The notes under the pieces were generated by a model. It did no database searches, was not told the origin of the DNA, and saw only the letters and a list, made by a program, of their open reading frames with translations. Position numbers and translations under genes: made by a program. A stretch of 38,933 nt of DNA. It comes from Vibrio tapetis subsp. quintayensis. GTDB lineage: Bacteria > Pseudomonadota > Gammaproteobacteria > Enterobacterales > Vibrionaceae. The first letter of the stretch is position 1; every line of letters begins with the position of its first letter. Location: the NCBI RefSeq assembly GCF_030409945.1, contig NZ_JAUFQV010000034.1, positions 1 to 38,933 of the forward strand, read 5' to 3'. Positions 23,892-31,325 of this stretch are shown here, in pieces.

Positions 23892-25083
23892 CTGGGCCGA
23901 TTTCGATTCTGAGCTTTATCGCTCTGGATTTCGACCTTTTTTTCTTCTTACCTCGGTTTACGCAACGCTACTTTTTGGGTTTGGTGATCTTTGGTTATCC
24001 ATAGCCAGTACGCCTTCAAATGGTCAAGCTTTGCCCATAGAGAGCGTAGACATCTGGTTTGTGCATGAACTGGTTTTGGGGGTAGGGATGTGCGGTTTGT
24101 CTGGATTCTTATTAACGGCTTTTCCAGCTTGGACCGGATCAAACAAGGTCGAGTCAAAAAAACTCGGCATGCTGGTGGTAAGCTGGATGTTGGCGCGGAT
24201 TTCAGCATGGTTATTGCCCATTGCTGGAGAGTGGCCTCTTGTGATGACAAACCTACTGTTCATCACGTTGCTACTCAAGTTTTTAGCACCATCGATTGTA
24301 GAAAGGAAGCATCGCAAGCATAGGATCTTTTACTATCAACTTTGTTTGCTGACCTCGGTTGTGTTTATCGGTTATTACTTTTGGTTAACGGATAACTTGG
24401 CCACCACTCTGACGTTAATGGATACCAGTGTGGGCTTACTTATTGTTTTGCTTTTGACGGTGCTGAGCAGGATGTCGATGGTGATAGTGAACCATGCAAT
24501 CCGTCGATATCAAGTTCCTGATGTCTGTCATGTAGCGAAACCGACCAGACGCAACTTTGCCATTTCAATTATCTTAGGTTATTTGGCCGTGAATATCGCT
24601 ATGGGTGGCGGTTCAATTTCGGGTTGGCTGGCGTTGGCTTCAGCGGCGGCGGTTTTGAATATCCTTAATGATTGGCACTTGCCCAAAGTATGGCGTGACG
24701 TTTATTTCCAACTTGGGTACAGCCTCTATATTTTGATCGCCGCTGGATTTTCTGTGATCGGTGTAAACGCCATTTTGGGCCAGACAGAAAATATGACGGC
24801 CATGAGTCATGTATTTTCAGGTGTCATGAGCGCAGCGTTACTGTTAATTATGCTGGTCGTTGGACAAAAGCATACAGCACATCAACTGAGCTACAGCCCT
24901 AGCATTAAGCTCATGATGATGCTTGTAGTATTGCCTTTAGTCGCCCAGTTAGTAGAGCTTTTTGGATTGGATATTTCATTTGGCAAAAGTGATGACATTG
25001 CTATGGTGATGAGTTTTGTTATTTACTTCATTGTCTTTCGAAGCACTTTGGCATCCGCAAGAATTGATGGCAAAGAAGGGTAA
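23875..25083 (+). CDS. nnrS: NnrS family haem- and copper-containing membrane protein
   Basis: A 402-residue inner-membrane protein with about 12 helices. The N-terminal ELYRSGFRPFFLLTSVYA and the following HELVLGVGMCGLSGFLLTAFPAWTG are characteristic of NnrS. Known NnrS proteins bind haem and copper, are induced with denitrification or NO-stress genes, and protect against nitric oxide by a mechanism linked to iron metabolism. ATG 23875 follows GGAG and lies inside the ATPase gene, so it belongs to the receptor/ABC operon, an association I have not seen described. It is convergent with the cupin gene; the 109-bp gap holds no clear terminator. Confidence 0.9.
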   Translation: MPLRASWADFDSELYRSGFRPFFLLTSVYATLLFGFGDLWLSIASTPSNGQALPIESVDIWFVHELVLGVGMCGLSGFLLTAFPAWTGSNKVESKKLGMLVVSWMLARISAWLLPIAGEWPLVMTNLLFITLLLKFLAPSIVERKHRKHRIFYYQLCLLTSVVFIGYYFWLTDNLATTLTLMDTSVGLLIVLLLTVLSRMSMVIVNHAIRRYQVPDVCHVAKPTRRNFAISIILGYLAVNIAMGGGSISGWLALASAAAVLNILNDWHLPKVWRDVYFQLGYSLYILIAAGFSVIGVNAILGQTENMTAMSHVFSGVMSAALLLIMLVVGQKHTAHQLSYSPSIKLMMMLVVLPLVAQLVELFGLDISFGKSDDIAMVMSFVIYFIVFRSTLASARIDGKEG

Positions 25084-25192
25084 CGATGATATTGAGGAGT
25101 GGATGTCATTGAAGCTTGATTGGTTCTTAAGAAGAACATGCGCCAACCACGATAATCAGCATCGCAGACGGTAGTGGATGACGCGTGTTGGG

Positions 25193-25516
25193 TTATTTGG
25201 GTTCTCTTAACAAATACAGCATTAGTTTAAGCGAGGTTTTGGCGGTAATGCTGTGGGGGAGGTGAGCATCCATGTGAACCCACGCGCCGGCCTTCAATTC
25301 TTTCGATTCTTCTTCAAAAGTAAAGGTGCATTCCCCTTCCAATATTTGCGCAATAGCAGGGACAGCAGCCGTGTGTTCAGACATCTCCTCGCCCTCAGCG
25401 AAGCCAAAAATGACACCTCGTAGACGTTTACTTTTGTACACTGGGCAACTGGTGATACCCGCTTTAGGAATATCAACCTGATCGGCTAGGTCTTCATATA
25501 AAGTGTATTCAAACAT
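25193..25516 (-). CDS. Single-domain cupin protein
   Basis: A 107-residue cytosolic beta-barrel. It shows the two cupin motifs in reduced form: EGEEMSEHTAAVPAIAQILEGE (about residues 38-59, only one of the usual two histidines) and AGAWVHMDAHLPHSI (about 77-91). Such short cupins bind a metal or small molecule; a catalytic role cannot be assigned. It is the last gene of a minus-strand operon, starting 2 bp after the methyltransferase stop. The upstream FNR/DNR-type promoter suggests that it is made under NO or low oxygen. Confidence 0.8.
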   Translation of the reverse strand: MFEYTLYEDLADQVDIPKAGITSCPVYKSKRLRGVIFGFAEGEEMSEHTAAVPAIAQILEGECTFTFEEESKELKAGAWVHMDAHLPHSITAKTSLKLMLYLLREPK

Positions 25517-25518
25517 AG

Positions 25519-26322
25519 CTACTTTACCTTTTTTGCTACAAGCGTGATGGCGGATAGGTTGTCTTTGTGTTTACGAAACACTGATCGCATCCCTATCACA
25601 CGTTTTCTTGCTTCTGGCTTAGTGAGTAGGTTTTTAACGATCTTTAAGAAACCGAACAGGCCTTCATCATCAATCATGCGCTTTGGTTCAAGTAAGTGCA
25701 TTGGAGAGACCGCTTCAAACTCAATTTCGAAACCGTTAGCTTCCATTAAGTGTTTCCACTCGCTAGGGGTTAGTGGTTTGGCTGGGTGTTGAATGGTTTC
25801 AGAAATGTCTTTTTGAATGACACGCTTTTGATTGTCATCGATGCCATCAGGGGAAATACACAGTTCGTGAATACCATATCGGCCGCCATTGGCTAAGATA
25901 CGAGCCGCTTCTGCCACTATGTCATTTTTCTTGGGGTCTGACTGCATGGTGAGCATAGCTTCACCATAAACGACGGTTGCTTGCGCGTGTTCTAATCCAG
26001 TTTCTTGAGCACTGCCGACATGACAAATTTGTTCATTGCCAGTCAAGTAAGAGCGGACAATATTGGCGGCCTGTTCGTTTTGCTCAATTGCGGTATAGGT
26101 ATTTGGAGATTTCGCTAAACACAAGCGAGCGGTGTATCCCATTCCTGGAGCAAACTCTACAACGTTATCGGCGCGAGTAATCGCTAAGTTGCTCAGCATT
26201 TTCAAGGTAAGGTCTTTGCCACCGGGGCGAAGTACTTTCTTACCTAATTGAGCGAGAACCCAGTGGCCCGGTGTTTTTGATGTTTCTCTCGTTTCATTTG
26301 GCATTGCTAGATTTTCAGACAT
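25519..26322 (-). CDS. Class I SAM-dependent methyltransferase
   Basis: A 267-residue cytosolic enzyme. The SAM-binding motif I is VVEFAPGMGYTARL (about residues 54-67), followed by an acidic post-motif (YTAIEQNE) and a Rossmann core to about residue 165; the C-terminal part is probably a substrate lid. The N-terminal ETSKTPGHWVLAQLGKKVLRPGG is a conserved-looking block found, as I recall, in relatives near Fnr-type regulators. GGAG upstream overlaps the stop of the 27-residue peptide gene. Substrate unknown; modification of a metal ligand or haem-related molecule would fit context but is speculation. Confidence 0.82.
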   Translation of the reverse strand: MSENLAMPNETRETSKTPGHWVLAQLGKKVLRPGGKDLTLKMLSNLAITRADNVVEFAPGMGYTARLCLAKSPNTYTAIEQNEQAANIVRSYLTGNEQICHVGSAQETGLEHAQATVVYGEAMLTMQSDPKKNDIVAEAARILANGGRYGIHELCISPDGIDDNQKRVIQKDISETIQHPAKPLTPSEWKHLMEANGFEIEFEAVSPMHLLEPKRMIDDEGLFGFLKIVKNLLTKPEARKRVIGMRSVFRKHKDNLSAITLVAKKVK

Positions 26323-26330
26323 AGATACTC

Positions 26331-26414
26331 CTACGCGAAAAGAATAATGGGCACCATGATGGCGAGTATCGCGAAAAGGCTGATTAACCGAAATGCATGA
26401 CTGATACTGTCCAT
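26331..26414 (-). CDS. Previously overlooked 27-residue single-helix membrane peptide
   Basis: An ATG-TAG frame of 27 residues beginning MDSISHAFRLISLF and ending VPIILFA; residues about 9-27 form one hydrophobic helix. GGAG lies 5 bp before the ATG. The stop codon is 8 bp upstream of the methyltransferase start and overlaps its ribosome site, so the two are probably coupled. It is the first gene of the FNR/DNR-controlled operon. Small inner-membrane peptides often modulate a larger membrane complex; NnrS or the ABC permease would be candidates, but this is inference. Confidence 0.6.
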   Translation of the reverse strand: MDSISHAFRLISLFAILAIMVPIILFA

Positions 26415-26442
26415 AAGTGCTCCGTATTTGTTGACTAGGGGG

Positions 26443-26455
26443 TAATAATGATTAT
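26443..26455. promoter_or_regulatory. Fur-box-like palindrome at the methyltransferase operon start site
   Basis: AATGATTATCATT, a perfect 13-bp palindrome around a central T, sits within a segment matching about 14 of 19 positions of the Fur consensus. It lies just downstream of the minus-strand -10 (TACAAT), over the predicted transcription start. The same kind of site lies over the receptor promoter. Confidence 0.6.
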
Positions 26456-26462
26456 CATTTGT

Positions 26463-26468
26463 ATTGTA
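26463..26468 (-). promoter_or_regulatory. -10 hexamer of the peptide-methyltransferase-cupin promoter
   Basis: TACAAT on the minus strand, 23 bp from the end of the FNR/DNR box, which puts that box at about -42. No convincing -35 is present, as expected for activator-dependent transcription. Confidence 0.55.
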
Positions 26469-26491
26469 TGAGCTTGTAAGCAGTAGTGTGC

Positions 26492-26505
26492 TTGATAATT
26501 ATCAA
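26492..26505. promoter_or_regulatory. Perfect FNR/DNR box between the divergent operon and regulator
   Basis: TTGATAATTATCAA matches TTGAT-N4-ATCAA exactly and is fully palindromic. For the minus-strand operon it is at the class II activation position. For the regulator gene it lies only 16 bp before the ATG, so binding there would probably hinder the regulator's own transcription. Confidence 0.82.
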
Positions 26506-26521
26506 GCTGAAGGAGGCCAAA

Positions 26522-27199
26522 ATGCCGTGCTCCATAATTTCTTTGTTAAATGCCGATCAGAAAGAAAAACTGTTTGAGTCGAAAGTGTCGATCCGATGTG
26601 TCGCGGGTGAACAATTATTCAATAAAGGTGATAACGCGACGACCATGTATTTGATCGAAAAAGGAAAAGTTACGCTTTATCAACTGATGCCAAATGGCGA
26701 TGAAAAACTGTTTAAAGTGTTCTTAGCAGGGGAGTTGATTGCTGAAATGGCCATGTTTATGGAGCCAAGAAAGTACCCTATGAGTGCTCGTGTAGAGCAA
26801 GATACAGACATACTCGGCTTTGATTACGAAGACGTTCTGAGTGTTTTCTCAGGCTCTCCTGAGGTGTCTTTGAAAGTAATGAATTACATGAGTAATAAGA
26901 TCTGTCACTTAATGAGTACGTTGAACATATTAACTCAGGTGAACGCGAATCAGAGGTTGGTAATGAAGTTGGCGGAGCTTTATCGTGCTCAAGTAGCAAC
27001 CAAAGGTAAAGTGTCTTTGCCAGTAACAAAAAAGCTATTGGCTACTCAGTTAGGAATGACGCCAGAAACCCTTTCTCGTGCGATAAAAAAACTCAAAACT
27101 GACGGCTATATGATTGAAGCCGGTAACCAAATTACCTTACCAGATATTCCATCTCTTTGTCGCTCTGTTGACTTAACGTCTGAGATATTTCGGCATTAA
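26522..27199 (+). CDS. Crp/Fnr-family regulator, DNR-like (NO or redox sensing)
   Basis: A 225-residue regulator with a cyclic-nucleotide-binding-type sensor domain (about 15-125), a long dimerisation helix, and a C-terminal winged helix-turn-helix (about 165-215). The recognition helix reads TPETLSRAIKKL; the E-x-x-S-R pattern is that of FNR and DNR proteins which read TTGAT half-sites. The N-terminal cysteine cluster of FNR is absent, so a [4Fe-4S] oxygen sensor is unlikely; DNR-type proteins of this shape sense NO through haem. AAGGAGG gives a strong ribosome site at 26522; the longer frame has none. Perfect and near-perfect TTGAT boxes precede both neighbouring operons, so it is their likely activator. 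Confidence 0.87.
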   Translation: MPCSIISLLNADQKEKLFESKVSIRCVAGEQLFNKGDNATTMYLIEKGKVTLYQLMPNGDEKLFKVFLAGELIAEMAMFMEPRKYPMSARVEQDTDILGFDYEDVLSVFSGSPEVSLKVMNYMSNKICHLMSTLNILTQVNANQRLVMKLAELYRAQVATKGKVSLPVTKKLLATQLGMTPETLSRAIKKLKTDGYMIEAGNQITLPDIPSLCRSVDLTSEIFRH

Positions 27200-27218
27200 A
27201 TAAGCATGCCATTTGGCT

Positions 27219-28412
27219 TCAACAATGAACATCTTCTAGCTTGTCTGCTTCAGCAAATCCTCTCAGAATATTGATAAGCGTAATCAGAGAAAAGACCATA
27301 ATCACCATAGACAGGTGCCAAGCTTGGTTAAGCCCTAATTGCACTAAAGACATGCTGACAAGAGATGAAACGATCATTTGCCCTCCGCCAGACATGGCCG
27401 CCGCCGCACCTGCTTGTTTTTTGTATGGCAACATAACCATAGATTGGGCGCAGGGAAGCGCGATGCCGTTACCCAATATCATCAACCACTGACCAAGCAT
27501 CAAATGAAACGGTTCTACCGGGCAGAAAAACAGCCAAATCGCCCCTGCCAAATGCAGTACAGGAGTGCAAAGCAGCATTTTTTTGGAGCCAATTAAAGGG
27601 CGAACACGGTTACAAATTGTGGTGCCCATTAACATGCCCACGGCAGGGATTAATGCCCACATCGCGTATTCGTCTGATGTCATGCCAATTTGGTCTTGCA
27701 TGATAAAGGGCATCACCGAAACGATGGTGATCATCAAACTAAAATTAAGCCAGCTGATGCTTGCAAAACTCATGAAGTATTTTGATGAGAGCAATTGCCA
27801 GTATTGATGAGCCATCTTCTTGGGTGAAGGAATAGCAGAGGTGTGTTTTATGGTTTCTTTAAATAATATCGCAATGGCGATCCAAGCAATGACCACGTAG
27901 CCGAACAGCGAAATAAACACCATTGACCAGCCAAAATGAAAGTTAATGAACCCACCAATGACCGGCGCCATTAACGGAGTGATGGAAGCGGCCATCGCAA
28001 TATAAGACATGGCAATGGGCAACTGTGCTCCACTAAAGTTATCTCGGGTTGAAGCGCGCGCGAGCACGGCGCAACAGCCGGTTCCGAGCCCTTGCAAAAA
28101 TCGGCCAAGTACCATGCCCTCAAAGTCGTCTCTAAATATAATGATCATCACCAAGCCTGCCAGCGCAATCAGTAAACCAAACAAGAGCACTTTTTTACGG
28201 CCTAGTGCATCGGAAATGGGGCCGTACAAGAATTGAGATGGCCCAAACCCAAGTAAATAAATACTTACAAGCAATTGTGTTTCGTTTAATGAAATACCGA
28301 AATCTTTCGCGATCCAAGGAAGGGACGGAAAGACTAAGCCCATGCTTAATTGGCCAATACTGATGATAAGGCAAGCAAGTAGAATGGTTTTGACGTTTAT
28401 CTTTGTTGGCAT
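27219..28412 (-). CDS. MFS multidrug efflux transporter, Bcr/CflA family (EmrD-like)
   Basis: A 397-residue inner-membrane proton-driven exporter with 12 helices. The loop 2-3 motif appears as GPISDALGRKKVLLFG (about residues 63-78), and motif C is in the helix 5 region with TPLMAPVIGGF. The pattern GFGPSQFLYGPISD and GRFLQGLGTGCCAVLAR is typical of Bcr/CflA/EmrD exporters. Substrates are not predictable from sequence. It is convergent with the Crp/Fnr gene, leaving only about 19 bp between stops, and has its own 5' region downstream of the fru terminator. Confidence 0.88.
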   Translation of the reverse strand: MPTKINVKTILLACLIISIGQLSMGLVFPSLPWIAKDFGISLNETQLLVSIYLLGFGPSQFLYGPISDALGRKKVLLFGLLIALAGLVMIIIFRDDFEGMVLGRFLQGLGTGCCAVLARASTRDNFSGAQLPIAMSYIAMAASITPLMAPVIGGFINFHFGWSMVFISLFGYVVIAWIAIAILFKETIKHTSAIPSPKKMAHQYWQLLSSKYFMSFASISWLNFSLMITIVSVMPFIMQDQIGMTSDEYAMWALIPAVGMLMGTTICNRVRPLIGSKKMLLCTPVLHLAGAIWLFFCPVEPFHLMLGQWLMILGNGIALPCAQSMVMLPYKKQAGAAAAMSGGGQMIVSSLVSMSLVQLGLNQAWHLSMVIMVFSLITLINILRGFAEADKLEDVHC

Positions 28413-28493
28413 GAAAGCGTGACTTTTACAGATATGAACTCAATAGATGATCCACATTAGCAGGTAAATTGAATGGGTTATATATCTGAACAC

Positions 28494-28521
28494 AAAAAAG
28501 GCACCTCACTGTGGAGGTGCC
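28494..28521 (-). terminator. Rho-independent terminator of the fru operon
   Basis: On the minus strand, GGCACCTC (8-bp stem; plus-strand arms 28500-28507 and 28514-28521, 6-nt loop) is followed by TTTTTT. It lies about 50 bp after the fruA stop. Confidence 0.9.
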
Positions 28522-28573
28522 GAGCATCCTAAACTTCTAAATAGGAAGTGGGGGTAGGAGTTAACTTATTTGT

Positions 28574-30331
28574 TTAAGCTTGAGCTGTTTTTTCAGCTTT
28601 TGCGTCGCCCATTTTCTTAAGCGCAGCGTAACCAAAGCCTGTAACAGCTGTACCTGCGGCAATCGCGACTAAGTACATAAGCACGGGCGTGATTGCGCCT
28701 GGAATAAGCAGAACAAACAAACCGCCGTGTGGAGCCATCAGTTGTGCGCCAAACAGCATAGAAAGCGCGCCCGTTAATGCGCCACCGGCCATACAAGCAG
28801 GAATAACACGCATTGGATCTTTGGCTGCAAATGGAATTGCACCTTCAGAAATAAAGCAAAGACCCAGAACAAAAGAGGCTTTACCTGCTTCACGCTCGCC
28901 TGCTTCAAACTTGTCTTTTACAAGGAAAGTCGCAAGACCCATACCAAGAGCCGGAACCATACCCGCCGCCATAATTGCCGCCATCGGAGCGTATGTTTGA
29001 GAAGCCAATAGACCCACACCAAATGTGTACGCTGCTTTGTTTACTGGGCCACCCAAATCGAAACACATCATAGCGCCAAGGATCACACCCAGTAGAATCG
29101 CGTTAGACGTGCCCATGTTGTTCAGGAAGTCCGTCATCGCCGACATAACACTAGCAACAGGGCCACCGACCACATAAATCATGACTAAGCCAGTAAACAA
29201 GCTCGCGATAAATGGAATGATAAGAATGGGTTTTAAGGCTTCCATCGACTGAGGAAGTTGTACTTTGTCTGCAATTAACTTAGCGGAGTAACCGGCAATG
29301 AAACCTGCGGCAATACCACCTAAGAATCCGGCACCTGTAGAGCTTGCTAACATGCCACCAATCAGACCCGGCGCTAAACCTGGACGGTCAGCAATTGAAA
29401 AGGCAATGAAACCAGCAAGAACGGGGATCATCAGAGCAAATGCTGAACCGCCACCTATGGTCATCAAGGATGCGGCCAGTGTGCCTTCTTCTTTAAACGC
29501 TTCGATGCCGAATACAAACGAAAGTGCAATGATCAAACCGCCAGCCACAACAACAGGCAGCATGTGAGATACGCCGGTCATTAAGTGTTTGTAGATACCT
29601 TTGTTTTCTTCTGATGAAGAGTCAGAAGCCTTGCCCGTGTGCTGGTACACACTTGCCTGAGCAAAGGCCTTTTCCATTTCCTGTTCCGTCTTTTTCAACG
29701 CAGGGCTGGTGGTTGTTTTGTACAGCTTCTTACCGTTGAATCGATCCAGCGGCACTTCGATGTCGGCTGCGATGATCACAAGGTCGGCATCGGCAATTTC
29801 TTGATCGGTTAGCTGGTTTTTCGCACCAACAGAGCCACGAGTTTCAACCTTGATTTGATGGCCTAGGCGTTTACCTTCATTTTCTAGCGCTTCAGCGGCC
29901 ATGAAAGTATGCGCAACACCAGTAGGGCAAGCGGTAATGGCAACAATTTTCTTCGTTGCCGTGGCTGTTTCAGCACTCAGCGCTTGCGAGTTCGCCCCCA
30001 ATGTTACGGCTTTATCAGAACTTAGCATCTCAGCGTTATCGGCAGCGAGTTGCAAAAATGCTTTTGCGTCTTCAGTACAAGCGGATATATCAGCTTGGTA
30101 GACGTTCTTTCCTACAAAACGGTGTGTATCAATTGGCGTGTTTGCCGCGATAACGATCAGCTCTGCATCATCAATGGTATTGGTAGAAAGTGGGGCAGAT
30201 GGCATCACACTAGACTGGCATTCAATCGATGCGGTCCAGTTTAATGCTTTAGCGGCTTGTTCCAGCAACCCTGCTGCGATAATGCTGTTTGCGACGCCAC
30301 TTGGGCACGCGGTAATAATGGCAATATTCAT
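28574..30331 (-). CDS. fruA: Fructose PTS permease EIIB'BC (FruA)
   Basis: A 585-residue fructose-specific PTS enzyme II that imports fructose and phosphorylates it to fructose-1-phosphate. Domain order is an N-terminal B' domain (1-105), EIIB (about 127-225) and the membrane EIIC (about 245-575, about 9-10 helices; GPVNKAAYTFG and SEGAIPFAAKDPMRV). The active-site cysteine is C135 in ITACPTGVAHT. The B' domain also keeps a cysteine, C9 in ITACPSGVA, a position lost in the E. coli B' domain. It is the last gene of fruBKA, 11 bp after fruK, and is closed by a strong terminator. Confidence 0.96.
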   Translation of the reverse strand: MNIAIITACPSGVANSIIAAGLLEQAAKALNWTASIECQSSVMPSAPLSTNTIDDAELIVIAANTPIDTHRFVGKNVYQADISACTEDAKAFLQLAADNAEMLSSDKAVTLGANSQALSAETATATKKIVAITACPTGVAHTFMAAEALENEGKRLGHQIKVETRGSVGAKNQLTDQEIADADLVIIAADIEVPLDRFNGKKLYKTTTSPALKKTEQEMEKAFAQASVYQHTGKASDSSSEENKGIYKHLMTGVSHMLPVVVAGGLIIALSFVFGIEAFKEEGTLAASLMTIGGGSAFALMIPVLAGFIAFSIADRPGLAPGLIGGMLASSTGAGFLGGIAAGFIAGYSAKLIADKVQLPQSMEALKPILIIPFIASLFTGLVMIYVVGGPVASVMSAMTDFLNNMGTSNAILLGVILGAMMCFDLGGPVNKAAYTFGVGLLASQTYAPMAAIMAAGMVPALGMGLATFLVKDKFEAGEREAGKASFVLGLCFISEGAIPFAAKDPMRVIPACMAGGALTGALSMLFGAQLMAPHGGLFVLLIPGAITPVLMYLVAIAAGTAVTGFGYAALKKMGDAKAEKTAQA

Positions 30332-30342
30332 AATGTTAACCC

Positions 30343-31323
30343 TTAGTCCTTACTGCTAGCCGCTTGGCTTAGCGTGTGTATTTGGATTTGTTTTTTCACG
30401 TCGTCTAGCTCTTGTTGGCTAGTCAGTCCCACGCCCACTTGAGAAACAGCAAGCGCAGATAATGCGGTAGAAAATGTGAGCAATTCTGTTTTTTCCATAT
30501 GTTGCATGTGGCCCCAGCACAGCCCAGCGACTAACGTATCGCCAGCGCCAACGGTACTCACTACGTTCATTTTTGGTGGTGCGCAGCGCAGCCATTCATT
30601 ATTGTTGAGCCACATCACGCCGTCTGCACCCATCGATACCACGATGTTATCTATCCCTTTACTTGCAAGGTTTTGAGCTGCTTGTTGGCATTGCTCCGGC
30701 GTTTCTAAGTGGCTGCCAACGAATTGAGAGAGCTCTTCATCGTTAGGTTTAATAAGCCATGGGTGGGCATCTAACCCTGCAGCTAGCGCATCGCGGCTAC
30801 TATCAAATAGCACTTTCTTGCCTAACTGGTGCAGTTTTTCGATCCAGCTTGCGCATAATTCAGGCGAGATCCCATTAGGCAAGCTGCCTGCAATAACGAA
30901 GTACTCGTGGTCGTCTGCTAGCTCAAATAACGTGTGTTCAAATTGCGTTATGGCTTCAGAGTCTACGTGGACACCAGGGAAGTTGATGTCGCTAACACGG
31001 CCATTTTCTTCAACCAGTTTCACATTGATTCGTGTAGCTCCTGCAACGCGAATAAAGCGGTCTGTTGCGCCCAAAGTGTCAAACAGTTGAACAAATTTCT
31101 CTTGGTTGTCTTGGCCCAAAAATCCAGTCACGGTAACGTCTGCGCCGAGTTCAGACAGAACTTTTGCAACGTTAACGCCTTTACCCGCGGCATGAAGTGA
31201 GCCTTTGTTCACTAGGCTTACTGAACCTGCATTAAGCGCATCAATACTGCCCGTTAAGTCCAACGCTGGGTTTAACGTAATAGTGACGACTTTAGCTTGC
31301 GCTTTGTTGTTCATCGCTTTCAT
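30343..31323 (-). CDS. fruK: 1-phosphofructokinase FruK
   Basis: A 326-residue PfkB-family kinase that converts fructose-1-phosphate to fructose-1,6-bisphosphate. The N-terminal TLNPALDLTG binds substrate, and the C-terminal VGAGDTLVAG (about residues 255-264) carries the catalytic aspartate and the anion hole. It starts 2 bp after the fruB stop; an ATG three codons later is possible. By consuming fructose-1-phosphate, the Cra effector, it feeds back on the divergent cra-controlled promoter. Confidence 0.95.
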   Translation of the reverse strand: MKAMNNKAQAKVVTITLNPALDLTGSIDALNAGSVSLVNKGSLHAAGKGVNVAKVLSELGADVTVTGFLGQDNQEKFVQLFDTLGATDRFIRVAGATRINVKLVEENGRVSDINFPGVHVDSEAITQFEHTLFELADDHEYFVIAGSLPNGISPELCASWIEKLHQLGKKVLFDSSRDALAAGLDAHPWLIKPNDEELSQFVGSHLETPEQCQQAAQNLASKGIDNIVVSMGADGVMWLNNNEWLRCAPPKMNVVSTVGAGDTLVAGLCWGHMQHMEKTELLTFSTALSALAVSQVGVGLTSQQELDDVKKQIQIHTLSQAASSKD

Positions 31324-31325
31324 TT

